Source: Cognatazoarcus halotolerans (lineage in GTDB: Bacteria; Pseudomonadota; Gammaproteobacteria; Burkholderiales; Rhodocyclaceae). From it: 64,000 nucleotides of DNA. The translations under genes and the position numbers were made by a program. Of this stretch, positions 53,996 to 63,000 are shown piece after piece; positions within the stretch are counted from its first letter, which is position 1; each line of letters opens with the position of its first letter. The stretch spans positions 186,001-250,000 of the forward strand of contig NZ_WUAF01000001.1 of assembly GCF_009800965.1 (NCBI RefSeq). Direction: 5' to 3'. The notes below the pieces were generated by a model that worked only from the letters and a program-made list of their open reading frames with translations, did no database searches and had not been told where the DNA came from.

Positions 53996-55441
53996 TTGCG
54001 CGGCAATGTCTCGCTCACCGTGCGCCTGGCCACGCTGTTCGCCCTTTTGACCGCGGTATTCCTGGTCCTTGCCGGGGCCGTCATGAGTCGGGCCATCGAG
54101 CACCATTTCCTTCAGCTCGACCACCATGAGCTTTCCGGCAAGCTGAACCTGATTCATAACCTCGTCAGGCGCACGACTTCCGTCGACGGGCTTGAAACAC
54201 TGCCAGGTCGATTGGCCGATGCCTTCGTCGGGCACGACGGCATGGGCGTGCTGGTGCGCGACAGCGCGGGACGCGAAATCTACTCGGGTCGCCCCGGGTA
54301 TTTTCCGGCCGCGCAGCTTGCCGGCCAGCGGCTTCCCGACGGAGATACCATCTGGCACAAGGACGGCCATCAGTACATCGGCCGCGAGGCGGTGCTCAAG
54401 CTGCCCCTGTCGCAAGCCCCCCCGGCCGAGCTGCGGATTCTGATCGGGCTGGACACTTCCCACCACATGGTCTTTCTCCAGCAACTGAAGCACCGCTTGT
54501 GGATAGGCATCGGGTTTGCCGTGATTGTTGCCGCGCTGATCGGCTGGTTTGCAGCGCACAAGGGGCTGGCACCACTACGCGCCATGACCGCAACCGCGCA
54601 AAACCTGTCCGCAGAACAGCTCGGCCAGCGCCTGGCCGAAGGCGACGCGCCCGCGGAGGTGCTCGAACTGGTACGAGCCTTCAACGGCATGCTCCATCGA
54701 CTGGAACTGGCATTTCAGCGACTCGCGGCGTTCTCGGCGGACATCGCGCATGAACTTCGCACACCGGTCTCGAACCTCATGACCCAGACCCAGGTCGCGC
54801 TCTCGCGCAGCCGCAGCGCCGAAGACTACCGCGAAATTCTCGCCTCCAACCTCGAAGAGTACGAACGCATTGCGCGCATGGTCAGCGACATGCTTTTCCT
54901 TGCGCATGCCGAGAACGGGCGGCTTCCGCGGCCGGTCGAGGTGGTGGCACTCGAGGATGAGGTCCGCGCCCTGATGGATTTCTACGATGCCCTGGCGGAC
55001 GAGAACGGCGTGCGGATCTCGCTGTCGGGCGCGGCCACGGTGACGGGCGATCGCTTGATGCTGCGCCGTGCGGTGTCGAACCTGCTGTCGAATGCACTGC
55101 GCCACACGCAGGCCGGCGGGGTGATCGAACTATCGATCGATCGCTCCGAGTCGGGCGCGGTCAGCCTGTCGGTCGGTAATCCGGGGAGCGAGATTCCGGC
55201 GGACCAGCTGACACGCATTTTCGAGCGCTTCCACCGAGGCAGCGGCGAGCGAAATCGCCACGGCGAAGGTTCCGGACTGGGGCTTTCCATCACGCGCTCG
55301 ATTGCCGAACTCCATGGTGGAAAGCTCTCGGTTCGGTCAGTCGACGGCTGGACCAGCTTCCGGATCGAATTTCCTCGCCCCGACAAGGGGCCCGACCACA
55401 CTCTCGCGCAAGCGGGTACACCGGTCCGCGCCATGACATGA
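53996..55441 (+). CDS. copS: Heavy-metal sensor histidine kinase CopS (TTG start)
   Basis: About 481 aa. Two transmembrane helices (LTVRLATLFALLTAVFLVLAGAVM; IGIGFAVIVAALIGWFAA) flank a periplasmic sensor of about 140 aa. HAMP, then HisKA with FSADIAHELRTPVSNLMTQTQ, HATPase with NLLSNALRHT, GNPGSEIP and GSGLGLSITRSI. The frame is open into copR, but no ATG fits; TTG 53996 lies one base after the copR stop with GAGGAG about 8 nt upstream, so I take it as the start and infer translational coupling. Confidence 0.9.
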   Translation: MRGNVSLTVRLATLFALLTAVFLVLAGAVMSRAIEHHFLQLDHHELSGKLNLIHNLVRRTTSVDGLETLPGRLADAFVGHDGMGVLVRDSAGREIYSGRPGYFPAAQLAGQRLPDGDTIWHKDGHQYIGREAVLKLPLSQAPPAELRILIGLDTSHHMVFLQQLKHRLWIGIGFAVIVAALIGWFAAHKGLAPLRAMTATAQNLSAEQLGQRLAEGDAPAEVLELVRAFNGMLHRLELAFQRLAAFSADIAHELRTPVSNLMTQTQVALSRSRSAEDYREILASNLEEYERIARMVSDMLFLAHAENGRLPRPVEVVALEDEVRALMDFYDALADENGVRISLSGAATVTGDRLMLRRAVSNLLSNALRHTQAGGVIELSIDRSESGAVSLSVGNPGSEIPADQLTRIFERFHRGSGERNRHGEGSGLGLSITRSIAELHGGKLSVRSVDGWTSFRIEFPRPDKGPDHTLAQAGTPVRAMT

Positions 55442-55514
55442 CCTGTCCAATCCTATCCGGACATCAGGGCAGTCATCATCACCGTGGCGGATCCGGGCTT
55501 GAATCGAGGTTTCC

Positions 55515-56027
55515 ATGACAAAGAACGGACTATCCGGAATCCTGCCCGTGGGCACAGTCCTGCTCCTTGCCACGCTTGCCGGCGGGTGCGATTTCGGACC
55601 GGGGCACATGATGGGTCAGGCGAGGCTCCCGGCCAGCTTTGCAAGCAACGGCGAGCGTATCTACTTCACCGGCACCAGCGCCTCCGGCGACCCCATCACA
55701 TTCCAGGGCGGGGACCTGCACACGACCATGATGGGGGCCAGCTGCGCGAACTGCCACGGGCCAGACCGTCAGGGCGGGCGGATGATGCCCCGGTTCTGGG
55801 AGACCGCCCCGCCGCTCACCCGTGACGCCTTGTTCGACGGGCACACGGCCAGTCATGACAGCGACGGTGACGATCACGGGGATCACGACGTCTACTCCGA
55901 CGACACGCTGCGCAGGGCCGTGTTCGAGGGCGTCGACCCGGCGGGAAAACCGCTTGACGAGGCAATGCCGCGCTGGTCGATGAGCGAGCGAGACTGGCAC
56001 GACCTGCTTGCCTACCTCCACGGCTGA
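55515..56027 (+). CDS. Cytochrome c lipoprotein with His/Asp-rich segment
   Basis: 170 aa. Lipobox LLATLAGGC near residue 25 indicates a lipid-anchored periplasmic protein. Haem motif SCANCHGPDRQGGRMM, then a hydrophilic insert (DGHTASHDSDGDDHGDHDVYSDD, about residues 113-135) rich in His and Asp that could bind metal, and a C-terminal helix ending WHDLLAYLHG. It lies 73 bp after copS on the same strand and could belong to the copper regulon; this is inference. Confidence 0.85.
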   Translation: MTKNGLSGILPVGTVLLLATLAGGCDFGPGHMMGQARLPASFASNGERIYFTGTSASGDPITFQGGDLHTTMMGASCANCHGPDRQGGRMMPRFWETAPPLTRDALFDGHTASHDSDGDDHGDHDVYSDDTLRRAVFEGVDPAGKPLDEAMPRWSMSERDWHDLLAYLHG

Positions 56028-56065
56028 CCGCCGCCGCTTCGACCCGGCGGGTCGCTGCCCGGGCA

Positions 56066-56770
56066 TCACACTGCCAGCGCTTCCCTCACGCCGTGCGCCG
56101 GCATGTCCTTGCCTTCGCCGCGCATGATGATCTCGCCCCGCTCCATGAGCAGATAGTGATCGGCCAGCGACTCCGCAAAGTCGTAGTACTGCTCGACCAG
56201 CAGAATGGCCATCTCGCCGGTCGCGGCAAGGGCGCGGATGGCACGCTCGATGTCCTTAATGATGGACGGCTGGATACCCTCGGTGGGCTCGTCGAGGATC
56301 AGCAGCTTTGGGCCCATGGCGAGCGCCCGGCCGATCGCGAGCTGCTGCTGCTGGCCGCCGGACAGGTCGCCGCCACGGCGGCCGAGCATCTGCCTGAGCA
56401 CCGGAAACATCTCGAAGATGCGCTGCGGCATCGGCGTCGAGGCCGGCTTGCTGGCGAGGCCCATCTGCAGGTTCTCCTCGACCGTCAGCCGCGGAAAGAT
56501 CTCGCGGCCCTGCGGCACATAGCCGATGCCTGCACGCACCCGCTCGAAGGACTTGGCGCGGGTGATGTCCTGCGCCTCGCCGCCTTCGCCGAAACGGATG
56601 CTACCCCGGGCGGCGGGCACCAGGCCCATGAGGGTCTTGAGCAGCGTTGTCTTGCCGACCCCGTTGCGTCCGAGCAGGGTGGTGACCTTGCCCATCGGCA
56701 CCTCGAAGCTGAGGTTGCGCAGGATGTGGCTGCCGCCGTAGTACTGGTTGAGGTCCTTGACTTCTAGCAT
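56066..56770 (-). CDS. urtE: Urea ABC transporter ATPase UrtE
   Basis: 234 aa, LivF-like. Walker A LLGRNGVGKTTLLKTL, Q-loop region YVPQGREIFPRLTVEENL, signature LSGGQQQQLAIGRAL, Walker B LLILDEPTEGIQPSI, H-loop region LLVEQYYDFAESLAD. GGAG lies 9 nt before ATG 56770. Last gene of the urt cluster, 23 bp after urtD. Confidence 0.95.
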   Translation of the reverse strand: MLEVKDLNQYYGGSHILRNLSFEVPMGKVTTLLGRNGVGKTTLLKTLMGLVPAARGSIRFGEGGEAQDITRAKSFERVRAGIGYVPQGREIFPRLTVEENLQMGLASKPASTPMPQRIFEMFPVLRQMLGRRGGDLSGGQQQQLAIGRALAMGPKLLILDEPTEGIQPSIIKDIERAIRALAATGEMAILLVEQYYDFAESLADHYLLMERGEIIMRGEGKDMPAHGVREALAV

Positions 56771-56793
56771 TGCGTGTCGCTCCATTACTCCGC

Positions 56794-57644
<851 letters not shown>

Positions 57645-57648
<4 letters not shown>

Positions 57649-58853
57649 GCTGCGGCTCCCTTGGCATCGATCGAGGCGGACTGAACGGCTGGTTCTGGCG
57701 GCGGGCTGCTCTTTGGTGGCGGTGTCGGCGCGCTGACATCCTCCGCCCGGCCGATCTCCTTGTGGAACAGCTTGCGCCACAGGCCGACCACGCCGTCGGG
57801 CAGGAACAGGGTCACGCCGATGAACAGGAAGCCGAGGAAGAACAACCAGTACTCGGGAAACTCGACGGTAAAGTAGCTCTTGGCGAGGTTGACGATGAAG
57901 GCCCCGATCACCGGCCCGATCAAGGTGCCCCGGCCACCGACTGCGACCCAGATCGCGATCTCGATCGAGTTGGCGGCGCTCATCTCCGAGGGATTGATGA
58001 TGCCCACCTGCGGCACGTAGAGCGCCCCCGCCAGCGCGCACAGCACCGCCGACAGCGTCCAGATGAAGAGCTTGTACCAGAGCGGCTGGTAGCCGATAAA
58101 CATGACCCGGCTCTCGGCATCGCGGATCGCCGCCAGCACCCGGCCGAACTTCGAGGTAACCAGATAGCGCCCCAGCAGCAGCACGAACATCAGCAGCGCT
58201 GCCGACAGGCCGAACAGGATCAGGCGCATCTCAGCGGAGGTGATGTCGTAGCCGAGGATGCGCTTGAAGTCGGTAAAGCCGTTGTTGCCGCCAAAGCCGG
58301 TCTCGTTGCGGAAGAACAGCAGCATCGCGGCATAGGTGAGCGCCTGGGTGATGATCGAGAAATACACCCCCTTGATGCGCGAGCGGAAGGCGAAGTAGCC
58401 GAAGATGAAGGCCAGCAAGCCCGGCACCGCCACCACCAGCACCAGCGCCCAGATGAAGCTGTCCGAGCCCACCCAGAACCAGGGCAGCTCCTTCCAGTCG
58501 AGGAACACCATGAAATCGGGCAGATTCACCCCGTAGCTGCCGTCGGTGCCGATCTGGCGCATCAGGTACATGCCGAAGGCGTAGCCGCCGAGCGCGAAGA
58601 ACAGCCCGTGACCGAGCGAGAGGATGCCCGCGTAGCCCCAGATCAGATCCATCGCCACCGCCACCACCGCGTAGCAGAGGATCTTGCCCATCAGCGTGAC
58701 GGTGTAGGCCGAGACGAAGAACGGGCTCGACTCGGGCAGCATCAGGTGCGCCATCGGTACCGCAACCCAGGCCACCAGGGCAAAGATCGCCAGCGCCAGC
58801 CAGCCGGATCGCGGCATCGAGGTGAGGAAGCGGATTGTAAGTGGGGTTCTCAT
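57645..58853 (-). CDS. urtC: Urea ABC transporter permease UrtC
   Basis: 402-aa LivM-like permease with about ten hydrophobic helices (AMDLIWGYAGILSLGHGLFFALGGYAFGMYL; SRIKGVYFSIITQALTYAAMLLFFRNETGFGGNNG). The EAA-like coupling segment is near FGRVLAAIRDAESRVMFIGY. A Pro-rich cytoplasmic tail ends the protein. Start ATG 58853. It is separated from urtB by 151 bp, which hold a hairpin at 58931-58951. Confidence 0.94.
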
Positions 58854-58930
58854 GTCGTTTTCCGTATTCAATCGTGCGTCGAATCGAGCGCCGGCCGTCG
58901 CGAGCGCCGCGCGGTCGGGGTGGGAAGTGC

Positions 58931-58951
58931 CGCCGTACGAGTCGTACGGCG
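58931..58951. other. Inverted repeat between urtB and urtC
   Basis: CGCCGTACGA-G-TCGTACGGCG, 10-bp arms with a single central base, inside a 151-bp gap between otherwise compact genes. It probably acts as an intercistronic mRNA structure; no T-tract follows. Confidence 0.45.
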
Positions 58952-59004
58952 AGCATCGCAGCGCCGGCCCCGCGGCGCGCAGCAGGCCGGCGATCGATCC
59001 GGGG

Positions 59005-60606
59005 TCATGATTCGACGAAACGTCCCTTGAGGGCGAACAGACCCTGCGGGCGCTTCTGGATGAAGATGATGATGAACACCAGCACCGCGATCTTGGCCAC
59101 CACGGCACCGGTCCAGCCCTCGAGGAACTTGGCGATCAGGCCCAGCCCCATGGCCGCCCATACCGCGCCGGCAAGCTGGCCGACCCCGCCGACCACAACC
59201 ACCATGAAGGCATCGACGATGTAGCCCTGCCCCATCGCCGGACCGACGTTGGCGATCTGGCTGAGGGCACAACCGCCCAGCCCCGCCACACCGGCGCCGA
59301 GCGCGAAGGCCATGGTGTCGACGCGTGCGGTCGGCACACCCACGCAGCCCGCCATCGAGCGGTTCTGTGTGACGGCGCGCACGAACATGCCGAGGCGGGT
59401 CTTCTGCATCAGCAGCCAGATCAGTACCAGCACGAAGGCGGCGAAGCCGATGATGACGATGCGGTTCCAGGGCAGCACGGTGTCACCCAGCAGCGCGATA
59501 CCGCCGCTCATCCAGCTCGGGTTATCCACCTGCACGTTCTGCGGGCCGAAGATGGTGCGGGCGGCCTGGATCAGCACCAGCGAGAGGCCCCAGGTAGCGA
59601 GCAGGCTCTCCAGCGGGCGACCGTAGAGGAAGCGGATGACGGTGCGCTCCATGAGCACGCCGACCAGAGCCGCAACGATGAAGGACACCGGGATCGCCGC
59701 CAGCAGGTAGCCATCGACCATGCCCGGCAGGTATTTCTGGAACAGGCCCTGGATCACGTAGGTGGCATAGGCGCCGACCATCAGCAACTCGCCGTGGGCC
59801 ATGTTGATGACGCCCATGACCCCGTAGGTAATGGCCAGGCCGAGCGCGGCGAGCAGCAGGATCGAGCCCAGCGAGAGGCCGGTGAACACCGTGCCGATCG
59901 CATCGGCAATGGCCAGGCGCCTCTCGATCGACTTGATCGCGTCGGAGACCGCGGCTCGCACTGTGGCGTCGGGCTCGGAGGTGCCATCGAGGCGCGGTTC
60001 GAGCAGGGCGAGCACCGCGGGATCGCCGGAATCTGCCAGTGTCGTCGCAGCGGCGAGCCGCTTGGCGACATCGTCGGAGCCGAGGTTGCCGCGCGCCACG
60101 GCGAGGGCGAGCACCTTGCGCACGGCACCGTCCCGTTCACCCGAGAGCGCTTTTTCGAGGAGCGGCAGGGTCACCGGATTCACGCTGTCGCGCAGCCGGG
60201 TCGCGGCAGCAAGCCGCACCGCGGTATCGGCCGAGAACAGGGCCATGCCGGCCTTGGCCGCCTCGATGGCGGTGCGCATGCGGTTGTTGACCGTCAGCGT
60301 TTCAATATCGTCGGGCACCGCATCGAGGGCGACACCGCTCGCCGCGTCGATGGCTTTTTCACCATCGTAGATGAGCACCTTGCCACCACCGATGGCGAGG
60401 CTGTCGTTCTCGAGCGCCTCGAGCACACGGCGCGCATCGTCGTCGCCGATCTGTCCAAGCTTGCCGATGACGGCAAGCCGCTCACCGAAGTCATCGGAGG
60501 CGAATCCCTGCAGCACTGCCGGATCGAGCGCCGCATGGGCCGATCCGAACAGGAAGCAGAGACTCAGCAAGGCACCGGAGATCAGGCTGCGCATGTTCGT
60601 TTCCAT
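59005..60606 (-). CDS. urtB: Urea ABC transporter permease UrtB (long form)
   Basis: 533 aa. Signal-like N-terminus, then about 200 residues of HEAT-like helical repeats (FGERLAVIGKLGQIGDDDARRVLEAL; VRLAAATRLRDSVNPVTLPLLEKAL; DDVAKRLAAATTLADSGDPAVLALLEPRL), then the LivH-like permease (LGLAITYGVMGVINMAHGELLMVGAYATYVI; YGRPLESLLATWGLSLVLIQAARTIFGPQN; RAVTQNRSMAGCVGVPTARVDTMAFALGAG). The N-terminal extension is typical of UrtB relative to LivH. Starts at 60606 or 60594 are both possible. Confidence 0.94.
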   Translation of the reverse strand: METNMRSLISGALLSLCFLFGSAHAALDPAVLQGFASDDFGERLAVIGKLGQIGDDDARRVLEALENDSLAIGGGKVLIYDGEKAIDAASGVALDAVPDDIETLTVNNRMRTAIEAAKAGMALFSADTAVRLAAATRLRDSVNPVTLPLLEKALSGERDGAVRKVLALAVARGNLGSDDVAKRLAAATTLADSGDPAVLALLEPRLDGTSEPDATVRAAVSDAIKSIERRLAIADAIGTVFTGLSLGSILLLAALGLAITYGVMGVINMAHGELLMVGAYATYVIQGLFQKYLPGMVDGYLLAAIPVSFIVAALVGVLMERTVIRFLYGRPLESLLATWGLSLVLIQAARTIFGPQNVQVDNPSWMSGGIALLGDTVLPWNRIVIIGFAAFVLVLIWLLMQKTRLGMFVRAVTQNRSMAGCVGVPTARVDTMAFALGAGVAGLGGCALSQIANVGPAMGQGYIVDAFMVVVVGGVGQLAGAVWAAMGLGLIAKFLEGWTGAVVAKIAVLVFIIIFIQKRPQGLFALKGRFVES

Positions 60607-60614
60607 AAAATAAC

Positions 60615-60637
60615 CGGGGCCGGCCGGGCCGGCCCCG
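60615..60637 (-). terminator. Intercistronic hairpin between urtA and urtB
   Basis: CGGGGCCGGC, loop CCG, GCCGGCCCCG on the minus strand, followed by TTATTTT directly before the urtB start. It resembles a leaky terminator that would leave urtA more abundant than the membrane components; leakiness is inferred. Confidence 0.6.
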
Positions 60638-60680
60638 AAAGAGACGCCGCAGCGGAGGCGTGGCGGCGTCCTGATCGCAC

Positions 60681-61937
60681 TTACAGACCCTGCTTGGATT
60701 CGTTGCCCGCGATGAACGGACTCCACGGCTGGGCACGAATCGGCTCCTTGGTCTTCCACACCACGTTGAACTGACCGTCGGCCTTCACTTCGCCGATATA
60801 GACCGGCTTGTGCAGGTGGTGGTTGGTCTTGTCCATGGTCAGGGTGAAGCCCGACGGCGCCTTGAAGGTCTGCCCGCCCATCGCCGCGATGACCTTGTCG
60901 GTGTCGGTGGACTTGGCCTTCTCGACCGCCTGCGCCCACATGTGGATGCCGACGTAGGTCGCTTCCATCGGGTCGTTGGTGACCACGGTATCGGCGTTGG
61001 GCACGTTGTTCTTCTTAGCCCAGTCCTGGTACTTCTTGATGAAGGCGGCGTTCACCGGGTTCTTGATCGTCATGAAGTAGTTCCACGCCGCGAGGTGGCC
61101 GAGCAGCGGCTTGGTATCGACGCCGCGCAGTTCTTCCTCACCCACCGAGAAGGCCACCACCGGCACATCGGTCGCCTTCAGGCCGGCATTGCCGAGCTCC
61201 TTGTAGAAGGGCACGTTGGAGTCGCCGTTGATGGTGGACACCACCGCGGTCTTCTTGCCGGCGGAAGCGAATTTCTTGATGTTGGCGATGATGGTCTGGT
61301 AGTCGGAGTGCCCGAAGGGGGTGTATTCCTCCATGATGTCCTCGTCCTTGACTCCTTTGGAGTGCAGGAAGGCGCGCAGGATCTTGTTGGTGGTGCGCGG
61401 ATAGACGTAGTCGGTACCGAGCAGCACGAAGCGCTTGGCGCTGCCGCCCTCGGCGCTCATCAGGTACTCGACGGCCGGGATCGCCTGCTGGTTGGGCGCC
61501 GCGCCGGTGTAGAAGACGTTCTTCTCGAGTTCCTCACCCTCGTACTGCACCGGGTAGAAGAGCAGGCCGTTGAGTTCTTTGAAGACCGGGTTCACCGACT
61601 TGCGCGACACCGAGGTCCAGCAGCCGAAGGTCACCGCGACCTTGTCCTGGCTGATCAGCTGGCGGGCCTTCTCGGCGAACAGCGGCCAGTTGGAGGCCGG
61701 GTCGACCACCACCGGCTCGAGCATCTTGCCCATCACGCCGCCCTTGGCATTGATTTCCTCGATGGTCATCAGCGCGACGTTCTTGAGCGCGGTCTCGGAG
61801 ATCGCCATGGTGCCGGACAGCGAATGCAGGATGCCGACCTTGATGGTGTCGGCGGCGCTGGCGCCCATCGGCAGGCCGATGGCGGCGATGGAAGCGGACA
61901 GCGTCAGGGCCTTGATGAAGCTGCGACGAGATTGCAT
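60681..61937 (-). CDS. urtA: Urea ABC transporter substrate-binding protein UrtA
   Basis: 418-aa periplasmic binding protein, Leu/Ile/Val-type fold. Twin-arginine-like signal SRRSFIKALTLSASIAAIG. Urea-type features include VGILHSLSGTMAISETALKNVALMTIEEINAKGGV, GCWTSVSRKSVNPVFKELNGLLFYPVQYEGEE and LLGTDYVYPRTTNKIL. GGGAG lies 6 nt before ATG 61937. The gene heads urtABCDE. No convincing sigma54 site was found upstream. Confidence 0.96.
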   Translation of the reverse strand: MQSRRSFIKALTLSASIAAIGLPMGASAADTIKVGILHSLSGTMAISETALKNVALMTIEEINAKGGVMGKMLEPVVVDPASNWPLFAEKARQLISQDKVAVTFGCWTSVSRKSVNPVFKELNGLLFYPVQYEGEELEKNVFYTGAAPNQQAIPAVEYLMSAEGGSAKRFVLLGTDYVYPRTTNKILRAFLHSKGVKDEDIMEEYTPFGHSDYQTIIANIKKFASAGKKTAVVSTINGDSNVPFYKELGNAGLKATDVPVVAFSVGEEELRGVDTKPLLGHLAAWNYFMTIKNPVNAAFIKKYQDWAKKNNVPNADTVVTNDPMEATYVGIHMWAQAVEKAKSTDTDKVIAAMGGQTFKAPSGFTLTMDKTNHHLHKPVYIGEVKADGQFNVVWKTKEPIRAQPWSPFIAGNESKQGL

Positions 61938-62191
61938 GAGTAACTCCCCTTTGGTGATCAATTGGCTGTTGGATGCACGCCGGCACCCGCCGGGCCATCG
62001 TGTTGCAGTGCACGACCACAGAGTAGGGAGTCTTGGGTAGGGTCGGAATACGCAAGATTGCGTAGGCCAGGATCAGGATCGGGCGCCGCCGGCCGGCGAA
62101 TCCGGAACGCGCACCCGACAACGGTTTGTAAATGTCGGGAGAAGCCCCTAGGATCGGGGCATCGTCCACCACGAGGGCGCTTCCGGTGCTC

Positions 62192-62995
62192 ATGCGACAG
62201 TTACTGTTTTCCGTCACGCTTGCCCTGGCTCTGGCAGGCGCTGCATGGCCTTCGGCCGCGGCCGCACCTCGACTCGAAAAGATTGTCGACTCCGGCCGTC
62301 TCGATGTCTGCATCTGGCCGGAGTACTTCGGCATCAGCTTCCGGAACCCGCGCTCCGGCACCGTCACCGGGCTCGATGCCGACATGGCCGGCGTGCTGGC
62401 CCGCGAACTCGGGGTACAGCTCAGGCTGGTGGACAGCAATTTTGCGCGCGTCATCGACGACCTCGAGAACTACCGCTGCGACGTCGCGATGATGGCCGTC
62501 GGCATCACCGCAGAGCGCGCCGAGCGGCTGGCGTTCTCGATGCCATACCTGCGCTCCGACGTATTCGCGGTCACCACCCGCCATAGCCCGAGGATCAGGC
62601 GCTGGGAGGATATCGACCAGCAGGGCGTGCGCGTCGGGGTCAGTGCCGGCACCTTTCATGAAGCATTGATGCGCCAGCGTCTGCAGCGAGCCGAACTCGT
62701 GGTGGTGCGCGCGCCGGCGAGCCGCGAAGGCGAACTCGAAGCCGGCCGCATCGACGTCTTCATGTCCGATTTTCCGTTCACCCGCAAAATGGTCGACAAC
62801 CACGACTGGGTGCGGATCATCGCGCCGCCCACGGCCTATTTCCCGGTCGATTACGGATATGCGCTGGCCAAGGGCGACCCCGCCTGGCGGGCGCGGCTCG
62901 ACCGCTTCCTCGAGCAGACCCTGTCCGACGGCACGCTGCGTTCCATCGCGGCACGCTATGGCCTCGATCCGATCGTGATCAACGGCCCCAGGTAA
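62192..62995 (+). CDS. Extracellular solute-binding protein, family 3
   Basis: 267 aa with signal peptide (MRQLLFSVTLALALAGAAWPSAAAA). Family 3 features include LDVCIWPEYFGISFRNPRSGTVTGLDADMAGVLARELG, YRCDVAMMAVGITAERAERLAFSMPYLRSDVFAVT and GVRVGVSAGTFHEALM. No permease or ATPase follows; instead a membrane sensor gene starts 5 bp downstream, which suggests the protein may serve as a periplasmic sensor subunit. ATG 62192 was chosen over the frame from 62132. Divergent from urtA. Confidence 0.85.
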   Translation: MRQLLFSVTLALALAGAAWPSAAAAPRLEKIVDSGRLDVCIWPEYFGISFRNPRSGTVTGLDADMAGVLARELGVQLRLVDSNFARVIDDLENYRCDVAMMAVGITAERAERLAFSMPYLRSDVFAVTTRHSPRIRRWEDIDQQGVRVGVSAGTFHEALMRQRLQRAELVVVRAPASREGELEAGRIDVFMSDFPFTRKMVDNHDWVRIIAPPTAYFPVDYGYALAKGDPAWRARLDRFLEQTLSDGTLRSIAARYGLDPIVINGPR

Positions 62996-63000
62996 GGCAC

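Noticed and set aside
61974-61990. Possible sigma54 promoter for urtA
   Set aside because: The only minus-strand GG-N10-GC match has GTG for CAC and GTGCA for TTGCA; not convincing, so urt control remains unassigned.
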